A DNA stretch of 64,000 bases from Clostridia bacterium (GCA_017456605.1 JAFTJA010000013.1:62001-126000); one strand, 5' to 3'. Shown: positions 33,965 to 43,575, counted from the first letter of the stretch. Program-made: numbers and translations. The notes: generated by a model not told the origin, from the letters alone.

Positions 33965-35807
33965 AGCAAACACCTCCTCCAAAAGATGTTGCGCCACAAC
34001 CGCTGCATTTTTCACGGCAGGAAGGCGTTGTTTTCTCCTCATATGCCTTGTCGTGTTCTTTCATAAGAAACTGTTTCGACACACCGATATCAATATGGTC
34101 CCAGGGCAGAATTTCGCTGTGGTCAATCTTTCTGTATGCATAAAACTCGGGGTCAACACCGCAGGTTGAAAATGCTTCCAGCCATTTTTCATAATCAAAG
34201 TGTTCATCCCATCCGTCAAAACGACAGCCAAGTTTTTGAGCCTTAATCAAAACATCGCCAAGCCGTCTGTCACCTTTTGCAAATACAGCTTCCAAAAAAC
34301 TGACATGACTTTGGTGCCAGTTGTATGAAATATTTCTGGTCTTTATACTTTCTTTAAGAAGCTTTTGTTTTGAAACCAAATCTTCAATCCTGTTTTGTGG
34401 TTCCCATTGGAAAGGAGTAAAAGGCTTTGGCACAAAGGAAGATGTGCTGACTGTCACCGTCACCGATCTTCCCTTTCTTATTTCCTTTGGTATCTGATAA
34501 AAGATACCTATTACCTTTTCGGCAAGGTCGGCAATTCCCTCAACGTCTTCCTGGGTTTCAGTAGGTAGACCTATCATAAAATAAAGCTTTATGCGATTAT
34601 ATCCACCGCCAAAGGCAATCCCCGCCGTCCGCAAAAGGTCTTCTTCAAGCACGTTTTTGTTTATAACGTCACGAAGTCTTTGTGTTCCCGCCTCCGGTGC
34701 AAAGGTAAGTCCGCTTTTTTTCACGGTTTGCACCTTTTCCATAAGCTCCATAGAAAAGTTATCAACACGAAGTGACGGCAAAGAAAGATTTATCCGCTTG
34801 TCAACAGTTATTTCAAGAAGTCTGTCTACAAGCTCCTGAAGGCAGGTGAAATCACTTGTACTGAGTGACGACAGCGACATTTCCTCGTATCCAGTATTGT
34901 CAATCATTTTTTGTGCAGTTTCAATCAGCTTGTCCACCGAATGTTCCCTCACCGGTCTGTAAAGATACCCCGCCTGACAAAATCTGCAGCCCCGGATGCA
35001 CCCTCTGAAAATTTCAAGTGTTATGCGGTCATGAACAATATCCATAAAAGGTACTATCATCTTGTCGAGGATATAGCTGTTGTCAAGTTCCTTTACTATT
35101 CGCTTTTTTATTTTCTCGGACACACCGCTGCGATTTGGTTTAACCTCCTCGATAGTTCCGTCATTTTTATATTCCACATCATAAAAGGACGGAACATAAA
35201 CACCCTCAATCTTTGAAATCCTTTCAAGGTATGAAATCCTGTCCTCGCCTGATGTTTTCCATTCTTTGAATGCATCAATAATCTCGTTGTTAACTTCTTC
35301 GCCCTCACCAAGGATAAAAAAGTCAATAATATCGGCAAGAGGCTCACCATTGTACGCACACGGGCCACCCGCGCACACAAACGGCGCATCTTCTCCTCTT
35401 TCACTTGATTTTAGCGGAATACCCGAAAGGTCAAGCATATTGAGGATGTTTGAATAGCTCATCTCATACTGGAGCGTAAAACCAACAATATCAAAATCTG
35501 AAACCGGTCGATGACTTTCCAGAGACAAAAGGGGAATATCATTTTTTCTGAGTTCTTCCTCCATATCCACCCAGGGGGCAAAAACCCTTTCGCACACAGT
35601 GTCAGATCTCTCATTCATCATATGATAAAGAATTTTCATACCAAGATGGGACATACCCACCTCATAAACATCAGGGAAACAAAATGCGAATTTAACAAGC
35701 CCATCAAAATTTTCCTTGTGGACGCTGTTAAATTCATTTCCTATATAACGAGCCGGCTTTTGGATTTTCTTTAGTGCCTGCTCAAATTTTCTCTCATAAA
35801 TATTCAT
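33957..35807 (-). CDS. TIGR03960-type radical SAM protein with B12-binding-like N-terminus
   Basis: 616 residues from the ATG at 35807 (AAGGG upstream). Residues about 40-190 form a B12-binding-like domain (PDVYEVGMSHLGMKILYHMM). The radical-SAM core starts near residue 245 with FRGCIRGCRFCQAG, a CX3CX2C cluster motif. The C-terminus carries a second Cys group (CREKCSGCG, CFE). The family is conserved in Firmicutes and always paired with DUF2344; it has been proposed to modify RNA or a ribosomal component, but that is unproven. In many clostridia the pair is followed by an RNase G gene and then rplU; here rplU follows directly. Confidence 0.9.
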   Translation of the reverse strand: MNIYERKFEQALKKIQKPARYIGNEFNSVHKENFDGLVKFAFCFPDVYEVGMSHLGMKILYHMMNERSDTVCERVFAPWVDMEEELRKNDIPLLSLESHRPVSDFDIVGFTLQYEMSYSNILNMLDLSGIPLKSSERGEDAPFVCAGGPCAYNGEPLADIIDFFILGEGEEVNNEIIDAFKEWKTSGEDRISYLERISKIEGVYVPSFYDVEYKNDGTIEEVKPNRSGVSEKIKKRIVKELDNSYILDKMIVPFMDIVHDRITLEIFRGCIRGCRFCQAGYLYRPVREHSVDKLIETAQKMIDNTGYEEMSLSSLSTSDFTCLQELVDRLLEITVDKRINLSLPSLRVDNFSMELMEKVQTVKKSGLTFAPEAGTQRLRDVINKNVLEEDLLRTAGIAFGGGYNRIKLYFMIGLPTETQEDVEGIADLAEKVIGIFYQIPKEIRKGRSVTVTVSTSSFVPKPFTPFQWEPQNRIEDLVSKQKLLKESIKTRNISYNWHQSHVSFLEAVFAKGDRRLGDVLIKAQKLGCRFDGWDEHFDYEKWLEAFSTCGVDPEFYAYRKIDHSEILPWDHIDIGVSKQFLMKEHDKAYEEKTTPSCREKCSGCGATSFGGGVCFE

Positions 35808-35843
35808 AAACAAAATACCCTTCAAAAAATAAATTACCCATAT

Positions 35844-35872
35844 ATAATACACCAAAGCGACATTTTTTTCAA
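35844..35872 (-). promoter_or_regulatory. Promoter of the radical-SAM/DUF2344 pair
   Basis: Minus-strand TTGAAA (35872-35867), 17 bp, TATTAT (35849-35844). Confidence 0.7.
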
Positions 35873-35901
35873 GCATAATAGCAAAAAACAGTTAATACAA
35901 T
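35873..35901 (+). promoter_or_regulatory. Sigma-E-like promoter of spoIVFA-spoIVFB
   Basis: GCATAAT (35873-35879), 14 bp, AATACAAT (35894-35901). Sigma-E consensus is kmATATT, 14 bp, CATACAnT: one base differs in each box. No vegetative -35/-10 pair was seen for this direction. Confidence 0.45.
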
Positions 35902-35938
35902 TTTACAAATACTCTTTTTTGAAAGGACAAACATTTAA

Positions 35939-36256
35939 ATGGCAAGAGAATATAAAGAATACCGCTCTGTGCGAGCACCGCATCCAAAAGAAAATAAAAG
36001 AAAACACCGGTTTTTGAGAAAAATTTTCAAACAGTTTGTTTTCGCTATAATAATTTTTTCTGCAATATATTTTTTCAGGCTTTCAGCATCAGAAAAAATC
36101 AACGATTATATTAAAAACGCATTTCTGTATGATCCAGACACCACCTTCATCACCGATACAGTAAAGAACATTCTGAAAACCACCGCTAAAGACACAAAGA
36201 AAGAAGGTGCTCAAAATGAAAGCACTCAGGAAACTCTGGCTGAGGAAGTTTTATAA
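35939..36256 (+). CDS. SpoIVFA-like membrane protein, short form
   Basis: 105 residues from an ATG with GAAAGGA upstream. The basic cytosolic N-terminus (HPKENKRKHRFLRKIFKQ) leads to one membrane helix (FVFAIIIFSAIYFF, about residues 33-47) and a short extracytoplasmic tail. It lies directly before and overlaps spoIVFB by 41 nt, the place of spoIVFA in Bacillus. Bacillus SpoIVFA (about 264 residues) has in addition a LytM-like domain cleaved by SpoIVB; that domain is absent here. It may hold SpoIVFB inactive or in place, but the role is inferred from position and topology only. Confidence 0.7.
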   Translation: MAREYKEYRSVRAPHPKENKRKHRFLRKIFKQFVFAIIIFSAIYFFRLSASEKINDYIKNAFLYDPDTTFITDTVKNILKTTAKDTKKEGAQNESTQETLAEEVL

Positions 36257-37106
36257 GATAAAACTTGGGAAGCATATTTTTATAAACATCTGGTTTTTCC
36301 CGGTAGCTCTCTGCTCGTTTTTGGGCGGGTACTGGAAGTTCTTTTTCACAGGGTTTCTTGTTGCACTTATGCACGAACTAGCGCACGTAGCATGTGCATT
36401 GGCGCTTAAAATCCCGGTTTCACACATAACAATTTTTCCTTTTGGTATAAATGCTAAGCTGAAAACAGAATACATAAAAAATTCCGGAAAGGAATTCTTC
36501 ATTGCCTTCTCCGGACCTTTTTTAAATCTATTTCTTTTTTGGATAGCCACCGCTATATCCATTTTTGTATCAAACGAAATCGTGAGCTTTTTTGCAGACA
36601 TAAATCTTGCCATTTGTGTGATAAATCTCATTCCAGCTCTACCCCTTGATGGTGGCAGAATGCTGAAATCCATTGTCGCGTCAAAGTACGGCATCATTCC
36701 CGCTCACAACTTTGTGCACAAAATGAGCAAAATAAGCATATTCCTGATTGGGATTTTCACCATAATAATTCTCTTTGCCGGCAAGTTTAATTTCTCACTG
36801 GTGCTGATTTTTTCGTTTTTACTCAACAATCTGAGCTATGAAGAGTCCCTTATTTCGCACATTGCTTTCAAAGAAATAATCAAAAATCATTGCAAGCTAA
36901 AAGACTCCCAAATTCTCCCAGCAAAAATCTTCTGCGCAACCGAAGATTCCTTTGCCTCAGGTATAATAAGGCGTTTAGGCTGTGATTATTTTCTGATTGT
37001 TCATGTAAACAACCACGACTCAAAAATCGTCAAAACACTCACCGAAACACAAATTCTTTCTGCACTTACGGCTCACGGAATACGAATACGTTATAAAGAC
37101 ATATAA
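36216..37106 (+). CDS. spoIVFB: Site-2-type membrane metalloprotease SpoIVFB (pro-sigma-K processing)
   Basis: 296 residues from the ATG at 36216 with AAGGTG 6 nt upstream; it overlaps the preceding gene. Zinc site: HELAH in ALMHELAHVACALALK (about residues 47-62) and the second-Asp block LPALPLDGGRMLKSI. About six membrane helices span residues 15-210. A C-terminal region of about 75 residues looks like a single CBS-type ATP-sensing domain, as in Bacillus SpoIVFB. This enzyme releases sigma-K in the mother cell; the sigma-K-like promoter of dpaAB is in the same window. It is convergent with the next gene with a 1-nt gap and no visible terminator. Confidence 0.92.
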   Translation: MKALRKLWLRKFYKIKLGKHIFINIWFFPVALCSFLGGYWKFFFTGFLVALMHELAHVACALALKIPVSHITIFPFGINAKLKTEYIKNSGKEFFIAFSGPFLNLFLFWIATAISIFVSNEIVSFFADINLAICVINLIPALPLDGGRMLKSIVASKYGIIPAHNFVHKMSKISIFLIGIFTIIILFAGKFNFSLVLIFSFLLNNLSYEESLISHIAFKEIIKNHCKLKDSQILPAKIFCATEDSFASGIIRRLGCDYFLIVHVNNHDSKIVKTLTETQILSALTAHGIRIRYKDI

Positions 37107-37107
37107 A

Positions 37108-38733
37108 TTATCCATTTATGATTTTGAAATACCGCCTTGCCTCATCGCCGTAAATCAAAAGTCTCCTGAGCAGATTTTTAAGCAACGTATCACTGCTTTT
37201 TGAAATTTGATTTGCTGCATAATCCCTCACGCTGTATTTGTCAATATCACTGTATTTGTAAGTATTTCCTACCTTTGTATAAACTCTTGCATACACGTTG
37301 TCAAACATTTTACTTGACACTATATTATCAAAGGTATATATTTTGTACCTATCGCTTATTGCATAATCCTTTACGACAAAAGACTGCGTTCCCGCTATAT
37401 GAGAATTGGTTTTTTTGTAACTGTCCTCCGTCCAGAAAAGCACACCCATTTCATCAACATTTTTTTCATCTGAAACATAATAATTTATTGAAATATCACC
37501 TTCAAGCGACAATGTTTTTCCAATAATTTGGGCATTACACTTGCCGTTTCTGGTTTTTTCTTCGATGGTTTTTGCCTGACTTACATATAATTTTGTGAAA
37601 TCCATTACCTTTTCCGTTTCGGCCAGAATACTGTTGGCAGGCTTTCTATCCGAGCCGAAATACTCTTGAGCCGCCGCACCATAATTGAGCATTTTAACAA
37701 GCAAGGGCCTCAGCTGCTGATTTGTCATCATATTTTCGGCATAAGTCACTATGCTGTATCCCACATACGGCACACTTCCATACACGGTGTTTCCGTTATT
37801 GTCCTTTGCAACAATTCTTGCATATATTTTTTTATTCATATCCACAGATGAAATATTGTCATATTCAAAGCGGTAACCGTTTGCATCGCTTCCGCTGTAT
37901 TCAACAACCCTTTGGGCTGTTTCCAAAGTATATTCATCCTGAGGGGAATCCCAAAAAAGCATCCTGGCCGTGCTTGCTTTTACACCTTCAAGAGAAGCAT
38001 AAAAAATCATCGAAATTGTCCCTTGCAAATCAAGAGTTCTGCCGGTAATCATAACTACTACGCCCTCTGAGAACAAAATCCTTTCTTTGCTTGATACTTG
38101 ACATCCTATTGCTCCGTTTTCGGTTGTTGACTTTTTGAAAATAACCGCAGAGCCGTTTACTGAATAAAGTTGTACATTGTTATTCTCTCCGGCAATATAA
38201 GGAATTTCGATATTGAATTTTTTTGTAATAGGTATTTCTTCTTGAATCTGATTTTCAAAGCTACAACTTACCTCAAATTTTCCGCTACTCATTTTCTTCA
38301 TTATATCTTCGCTGAGATTATCGTTTTTTTTCAGCACAAGAAAAACTTCCTGTTTAGGAATCACACTTCTAAGTTCGCGTATAATATTCTTATTCAAAAT
38401 AACTTTCACAAAATCCGAAACCACATAAACTTCTGGCATCTTCTCACCAAGAGCTATAGCTTTATTGACAACATCTGTTATATTAAGTCTCAAACTACTA
38501 TAAGCTGACCATGTAGAACGGGCATCTATTTCATAAGCCTTGAGAATATTCTCCTCATCAAGCACAGCTTCAATACTTATATCAAGCCCTCCGGTATCAC
38601 TTTTTCCCACAATAGCCGGAATTATAACTCCCGCTTTTTCTGTACCTTGAGTGTCATTTGCAAATACAACAGAAAAAGGGCCTACATTTAATGCAATAAA
38701 AAAGCACAATAAAAATGTCACAATTCTTTTCAT
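37108..38733 (-). CDS. Secreted protein with a duplicated domain of unknown function
   Basis: 541 residues with a signal peptide (MKRIVTFLLCFFIALNV, cleavage near VFA). Two copies of one module lie at about residues 225-365 and 400-540: GRTLDLQGTISMIFYAS...LFWD...YARIVAK...YGAAAQEYFG and GKTLSLEGDISINYYVS...LFWT...YARVYTK...YGDEARRYFK. Similar modules occur in extracellular proteins of gut clostridia, but I know of no function. The N-terminal 200 residues are beta-rich. No SLH, LPXTG or lipobox is seen, so it may be freely secreted. It lies 14 nt after thiN at the end of the housekeeping operon. Confidence 0.75.
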   Translation of the reverse strand: MKRIVTFLLCFFIALNVGPFSVVFANDTQGTEKAGVIIPAIVGKSDTGGLDISIEAVLDEENILKAYEIDARSTWSAYSSLRLNITDVVNKAIALGEKMPEVYVVSDFVKVILNKNIIRELRSVIPKQEVFLVLKKNDNLSEDIMKKMSSGKFEVSCSFENQIQEEIPITKKFNIEIPYIAGENNNVQLYSVNGSAVIFKKSTTENGAIGCQVSSKERILFSEGVVVMITGRTLDLQGTISMIFYASLEGVKASTARMLFWDSPQDEYTLETAQRVVEYSGSDANGYRFEYDNISSVDMNKKIYARIVAKDNNGNTVYGSVPYVGYSIVTYAENMMTNQQLRPLLVKMLNYGAAAQEYFGSDRKPANSILAETEKVMDFTKLYVSQAKTIEEKTRNGKCNAQIIGKTLSLEGDISINYYVSDEKNVDEMGVLFWTEDSYKKTNSHIAGTQSFVVKDYAISDRYKIYTFDNIVSSKMFDNVYARVYTKVGNTYKYSDIDKYSVRDYAANQISKSSDTLLKNLLRRLLIYGDEARRYFKIING

Positions 38734-38747
38734 AACACACCTCTATT

Positions 38748-39380
38748 TTATATAGCACAATCATTTGACCTTATGACCAGGACATAACCTGACGAAAAAC
38801 TTATTTCGCCCTTTTTTTTCCCAACAAAACAGTTACTGCTTGCCTGGACTTCACCGCATACAAGATGCATGTTTTCCGCTTCGTAGCACAGCCCTTTGAC
38901 AGTAAAATCTTTGACATCTCCCCCAAACGGAAAAAATGAAATATACTTTTTGTCATCGGGAAAAACAGAAAAATTCTTGTTTTCCATAGTAATTTCGTTT
39001 TTATCGTTTAGCAGCACACCTCTGCCACCATTATCAAGTATTTTTTTTAGCAGGCAAAAATGCGAAAATTCGTGGTCAAGACGTCCACCAAGGGCACCGA
39101 GAATTATAATTTCTTTATACCCCCGATTTAGTGCCTCCATAACTGCAAGGTCTGTGTCTGTATTATCTTTTTTTTCAGGAAATGTAATGATTTCCTTTGC
39201 CTCTATATCCTTTATTGCAAACGAATCACCGTCACCCAGCCACAAATCAGGCACAAGGCCCAGTTTTTCGGCGTGACAATATCCGCCATCAGCACAAATC
39301 ACAAAGTTATTGTCAAAATCCAAATCCTTTAGAAAATCATACGACCCTATTCTGGCGGAGCAAAAAATAAAACATTTCAT
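38748..39380 (-). CDS. thiN: Thiamine pyrophosphokinase
   Basis: 210 residues, ATGA-overlapped with rpe. Family blocks: FVICADGGYCHAEKLG, LWLGDGDSF, KKDNTDTDLAVMEAL and LGALGGRLDHEFSH. It transfers pyrophosphate from ATP to thiamine to give the cofactor directly. The last enzyme-encoding gene of the cluster, the same place as in Bacillus (yloS). Confidence 0.95.
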   Translation of the reverse strand: MKCFIFCSARIGSYDFLKDLDFDNNFVICADGGYCHAEKLGLVPDLWLGDGDSFAIKDIEAKEIITFPEKKDNTDTDLAVMEALNRGYKEIIILGALGGRLDHEFSHFCLLKKILDNGGRGVLLNDKNEITMENKNFSVFPDDKKYISFFPFGGDVKDFTVKGLCYEAENMHLVCGEVQASSNCFVGKKKGEISFSSGYVLVIRSNDCAI

Positions 39381-40036
39381 TTTGCATTTTCCCTCATTTC
39401 AGCAATAACAGCTTTGACGTCCGGAGCCCTAAAAACAGTTGAACCTGCGACAAGAACATCCGCTCCGCATTTCACCGCCGTTGAAACATTCTCCACAGTC
39501 ACACCGCCATCAATTTCAAGCTCAATATTTTTTCCTGATTTGTCAATCAAAGACCTTGTTTTCTTTATTTTCTCATTCATACTTTCGATATAAGACTGTC
39601 CGCCAAAGCCCGGCTCAACCGTCATAATGAGAACGAGGTCAAATTTATCAATATCCTTTTCAAGCTTTTCAATGGGTGTGTTGGGTTTTACTGAAATACC
39701 CGCCTTCACGCCAAAGCTATGTATAAAATCTGCCATCTCGGCATAATCATCTGTCACTTCCTCATGAACTGTGATAATATCCGCTCCGGCTTTAACAAAT
39801 GCTTCAATATATTTTTTAGGCTCTGATATCATAAGGTGCACATCAAAAGGCAGTTTTGACACTTTTCTTAGTGCCCTTACAATATCCGGTGAATATGCAA
39901 GATTTGGAACAAAATGTCCGTCCATAACGTCAACGTGTACATAATCAGCACCTGCTTCTTCAATTTTTTTAAGCTCTGCACCCAGCTGCACCGGGTCTGC
40001 CGCTAAGATTGACGGTGCAATCTTGATTTTGTTCAT
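39377..40036 (-). CDS. rpe: Ribulose-phosphate 3-epimerase
   Basis: 219 residues, GGAAGAGGGTT before the ATG. TIM-barrel blocks with metal ligands: SILAADPVQLGAEL, YVHVDVMDGHFVPNLA, DVHLMISEP, TVEPGFGGQSYIESM and EIDGGVTVENV. It interconverts ribulose and xylulose 5-phosphates. Conserved between rsgA and thiN. Confidence 0.97.
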   Translation of the reverse strand: MNKIKIAPSILAADPVQLGAELKKIEEAGADYVHVDVMDGHFVPNLAYSPDIVRALRKVSKLPFDVHLMISEPKKYIEAFVKAGADIITVHEEVTDDYAEMADFIHSFGVKAGISVKPNTPIEKLEKDIDKFDLVLIMTVEPGFGGQSYIESMNEKIKKTRSLIDKSGKNIELEIDGGVTVENVSTAVKCGADVLVAGSTVFRAPDVKAVIAEMRENAK

Positions 40037-40059
40037 AACCCTCTTCCTTTCACAATGTC

Positions 40060-40932
40060 TTATAACTGATTTGCTTCTTTTATTTCGCGGTAAAGCTGGA
40101 TATAGCTTTCATGCCGGCTTTTTGAAATTTCACCATTTTCAACCCGCCTGATAACATCACAATCCGGCTCAACCGTGTGGCTACAGTCCAAAAATCTGCA
40201 ACAGCCAAGAGAATTTTCAAATTCCCTGAACATAAGAGCAAGTTCACTTGATGGTATTTTGTTGACATCAAAAGAACTGAACCCAGGTGTATCAACAATA
40301 TACCCGCCAAAGGGAAGACTCACAAGTTCAGAATGTCTTGTGGTATGCTTTCCCCGTTCCAATCTTTCGCTCACCACTCCTGTTTCAAACATTTCTCTGC
40401 CCATAACAGCATTCAAAAGGCTTGATTTTCCTACTCCGGAGTTACCCGCAAAAACCGTAGTTTCATTTTTCAAAACTTCTTTCAGTTTTTCAATTCCGGC
40501 ATTAAGAGTCGCACTTGTTTCAATAACCTCAAATCCCGCATCCTCATAAGTTTTTATAATTTCAGCATTTTCCTCAAGGTCTGATTTGTTGAAGCATATC
40601 GCAATTTTGAGCTTCACAAATTCTGCAGACGCAATCAACTTATCAAGAACATAAAGATTTGGAGCGGGGCTTGACTGCGCCACAACCACCACCATCTGGG
40701 TAACGTTTGCCACTGCAGGTCTCACAAGCTCGCAGGTTCTTGGCAAAATCTCACTGACATAACCTTGCACGCTATCTTCATCAAATGAAATAACCACTCT
40801 GTCACCCACAAGGGGAGTAAAGCCTTTCTTTCTGAAAAGACCGCGTGCACGGCACTCAATGATATCCCTCCCGGTATCAACGTAATAAAACCCGCCGATA
40901 CCTTTCACTATAACGCCACTAAGTTCTTTCAT
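40060..40932 (-). CDS. rsgA: Ribosome small-subunit-dependent GTPase A
   Basis: 290 residues. N-terminal OB fold, then a circularly permuted GTPase order: CFNKSDL (G4) before GNSGVGKSSLLNAVM (G1) and DTPGFSS (G3). A C-terminal zinc motif CCRFLDCSH...C follows. RsgA checks late 30S maturation. GAGGTG precedes the ATG. Confidence 0.97.
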   Translation of the reverse strand: MKELSGVIVKGIGGFYYVDTGRDIIECRARGLFRKKGFTPLVGDRVVISFDEDSVQGYVSEILPRTCELVRPAVANVTQMVVVVAQSSPAPNLYVLDKLIASAEFVKLKIAICFNKSDLEENAEIIKTYEDAGFEVIETSATLNAGIEKLKEVLKNETTVFAGNSGVGKSSLLNAVMGREMFETGVVSERLERGKHTTRHSELVSLPFGGYIVDTPGFSSFDVNKIPSSELALMFREFENSLGCCRFLDCSHTVEPDCDVIRRVENGEISKSRHESYIQLYREIKEANQL

Positions 40933-40942
40933 CCGGCACCTC

Positions 40943-42820
40943 TTAATGTAGTCTTACTGTACCCTTTTGCTGGGAAACACCGTCATGAAAAATTTCAATT
41001 TCAACCGAATTCGATGTGCCCTCAAGTTTAACCACATCGCTTTCGCCCTTATTTAATGTTTCGCTGTATACATTTTTTCCGTTTACGTTTACCTGAACCA
41101 GGGCGCTTGCCTTATCTTTCGGTCCATAAAGTGTCAGCATCGAACTCTTCTTCTGCGGTTCGGGCTGCTGTTCCTGATTTGGTTCATCGCTGTTTTGATT
41201 ATTCTCAGGCTTTTTGTCTTCTTGTCCGTTTGTTTCAGGCTCTTTTTCGGGGCCGCGACTCACATAGAAAGTAATAACATCACCCGGCTTGACAAAGGAA
41301 CCTGACTGAGGCTCTTGTTTAATAATCGCACCTGTTGGAATATCATCACTGAACTCCTCAATGAATTCTGCTTCAAGTCCAAGGTCTTTCACAGCAATTT
41401 CAACTTCCCGAGAATCCTGATATTTTGTATAGTTCTTAAGCCTGAACTCGTTGTTTCCTTCGCTGATTTCAACGGTGATTACTATCACCTCTGATTTTTT
41501 GACTTTTGTGCCCGCTGCAGGGTCCTGAGCAAGGATTGTGCCTTCCTCTTCGTCACTTTCAACAGTCTTTCCCTTGATAATGTTAAAAGTATATTCCGCA
41601 TTTTCGTCAGCATTTTCAACATACTTTTCTATCGCTTCATCATAGAGCATACCCTCGATTTCGGGTATTTCAACATTTCCGCCGGATGCAAAAAGTCCGC
41701 CCATACCGGTGATGGACATGAATCCCGCAGAAATAATCAAAATCAATGCTATGGCGCTGAAAATTGCAAAAGCAATAACTTTTCTTTCTTTCTTTTTATC
41801 TACCGCTTGTGCATTCTTTTTTGAAGAATTTTTCGGCAATTCCTTTTCCTCCCGGTCATTAGTTTCAACAGTCTTTTCCTGCTTTGGTGCGTCTTCTTTT
41901 TTGATATCATTGATATTTACCGCCGGCATAACTATTGTCTGACCGATATTTTCGCTGTCCGCTTTTTCTGTTTCTTCAGGAGCAATCTCACGGCTTGGGT
42001 CGTGAAGTACACTAAGCAGCTCATCAATCATTTCTGATGCGGTTTTGTATCTCGCAGACACCTCTTTTGACATAGCTTTGAGCACAATCCGCTCCAGGGC
42101 AAGAGGAATGCTAAGATTATATTCTCTCGGCATAACTGGTTTTTCCTGAAGATGCATTATTGCAACAGTAACCGGTCTTTCGCTGTCAAAGGGAACCTTT
42201 CCCGTGAGCATCTCATAAAGAACAACACCAAGTGAATATATATCCGAGCGTTCATCGGTATAGCCGCCCCTTGCCTGCTCAGGTGAAATATAATGCACCG
42301 AGCCAATAGCACTGTCTTCACAAGTGACAGTAGCCTGAACATTTGCTCTTGCAATACCGAAATCGGTAACTTTCATAATGCCGTCAGCTGTCATAATGAT
42401 ATTGTGAGGCTTTATATCACGGTGAATTATGGAATTTTTGTGAGCCTGTTCAAGACCTTTCGCTATCTGCACAGCATAATCAACAGCTTCTCGCCAGGGC
42501 AGTATAAACTTTTCTTCGATATATTCTTTCAGGGTTTTTCCCTCAATATATTCCATAACGATGTAATGAAGCCCCTCATCATTTCCTACATCATAGATTG
42601 AAACAATGTTTGGATGAGTAAGACTTGCTGCAGCCTGGGCTTCCACATTGAAACGACGAACAAATTCGCTGTCATTCTGAAGGTCAGGGCGCAGCACCTT
42701 TACAGCCACAAATCTGTTGAGCAACTGACACTTTGCTTTGTAAACAACAGCCATACCGCCGCTGCCTACCTTTTCAATTATCTCATATCTTCCTGCAAGA
42801 ACCTTGCCTATCAAAGTCAT
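40943..42820 (-). CDS. prkC: PASTA-domain Ser/Thr protein kinase
   Basis: 625 residues. Kinase domain (1-270) with VGSGGMAVVYKA, FVAVKVLR, IHRDIKPHNIIM and VTDFGIARA; a juxtamembrane linker; one membrane helix near residues 345-370; then two PASTA domains (about 380-450 and 455-520) and a C-terminal beta-rich tail (SMLTLYGPKDK...). Two PASTA copies is fewer than Bacillus PrkC (three). The extracellular part senses muropeptides and cell-wall synthesis; in Bacillus PrkC promotes spore germination. The start ATG overlaps the prpC stop (ATGA), coupling kinase and phosphatase. Confidence 0.96.
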   Translation of the reverse strand: MTLIGKVLAGRYEIIEKVGSGGMAVVYKAKCQLLNRFVAVKVLRPDLQNDSEFVRRFNVEAQAAASLTHPNIVSIYDVGNDEGLHYIVMEYIEGKTLKEYIEEKFILPWREAVDYAVQIAKGLEQAHKNSIIHRDIKPHNIIMTADGIMKVTDFGIARANVQATVTCEDSAIGSVHYISPEQARGGYTDERSDIYSLGVVLYEMLTGKVPFDSERPVTVAIMHLQEKPVMPREYNLSIPLALERIVLKAMSKEVSARYKTASEMIDELLSVLHDPSREIAPEETEKADSENIGQTIVMPAVNINDIKKEDAPKQEKTVETNDREEKELPKNSSKKNAQAVDKKKERKVIAFAIFSAIALILIISAGFMSITGMGGLFASGGNVEIPEIEGMLYDEAIEKYVENADENAEYTFNIIKGKTVESDEEEGTILAQDPAAGTKVKKSEVIVITVEISEGNNEFRLKNYTKYQDSREVEIAVKDLGLEAEFIEEFSDDIPTGAIIKQEPQSGSFVKPGDVITFYVSRGPEKEPETNGQEDKKPENNQNSDEPNQEQQPEPQKKSSMLTLYGPKDKASALVQVNVNGKNVYSETLNKGESDVVKLEGTSNSVEIEIFHDGVSQQKGTVRLH

Positions 42821-43575
42821 ACCCTTTCCTCCTTCTGGGCACGTATAACAACAACTGTTATGTTGTCAACTCCGCCATTTTTGTTGGCTTCAGCAACCAA
42901 GCTTTCGGCTACCGTGTTTACATCTTCGTTTTCGTTTATAATTTCTTTTATTCTTTCATCAGTAACAGTCTCCGTCAGTCCGTCGCTGCACAAAATAACA
43001 GTTTCTCCCTCTGACAAGTTGTAATCATAAAAGTCTGCATCAACAAATTCTTCGGTACCAAGGGCTCTTGTTATAATATTCTTGTCGGGATGATTTCTTG
43101 CCTCCTGACGGGTTATGCTGCCCCGCTGAACCAGTTCTTCAACCACCGAATGGTCAACAGTAATTTTCTGAATTTGGGTTTTTGAAACAACATATGCACA
43201 ACTGTCACCGATGTTTGCAATTCTCACAAGTGAATCTTTCACATACGCCACAACAAGTGTAGTACCCATACCCGATTGTTCACGGCTTCTTAAAGAACGT
43301 TCAAAAACGCTTGAGTTTGCAAAATCAATAGCCTCTGCCATATTCAGTGTGATTTTGCTGTCATCTGATTCATCCAGGGCCTCAAGGAGCTCATTTGTCA
43401 CAATATCCGCTGCCATACTGCTGGCAATCTCACCAGCATTGTGACCGCCCATACCATCAGCCAGCACACATACACCCAATGGCTTTCCGTCCAAAAATCC
43501 GCCAAGTCTAAAGCTGTCCTCATTAAGTTCGCGATGCTTTCCTATGTCCGTTAAGCCGCATACTTCTATAACCAT
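42817..43575 (-). CDS. prpC: PPM-type Ser/Thr phosphatase partner of PrkC
   Basis: 252 residues. PP2C blocks with metal aspartates: GKHRELNEDSF, VLADGMGGHNAGEIAS, IANIGDSCAYVV, VLCSDGLTETV and GGVDNITVVVI. It removes phosphates placed by PrkC. A hairpin GCCTGA/TCAGGC lies in the 72-nt gap before its ATG. Confidence 0.96.
   Translation of the reverse strand: MVIEVCGLTDIGKHRELNEDSFRLGGFLDGKPLGVCVLADGMGGHNAGEIASSMAADIVTNELLEALDESDDSKITLNMAEAIDFANSSVFERSLRSREQSGMGTTLVVAYVKDSLVRIANIGDSCAYVVSKTQIQKITVDHSVVEELVQRGSITRQEARNHPDKNIITRALGTEEFVDADFYDYNLSEGETVILCSDGLTETVTDERIKEIINENEDVNTVAESLVAEANKNGGVDNITVVVIRAQKEERV

Noticed and set aside
33965-34042. Longer start for the DUF2344 protein
   Set aside because: It would lie deep inside the upstream radical-SAM gene with no ribosome site, whereas TTG at 33964 follows GGAGGAGG.
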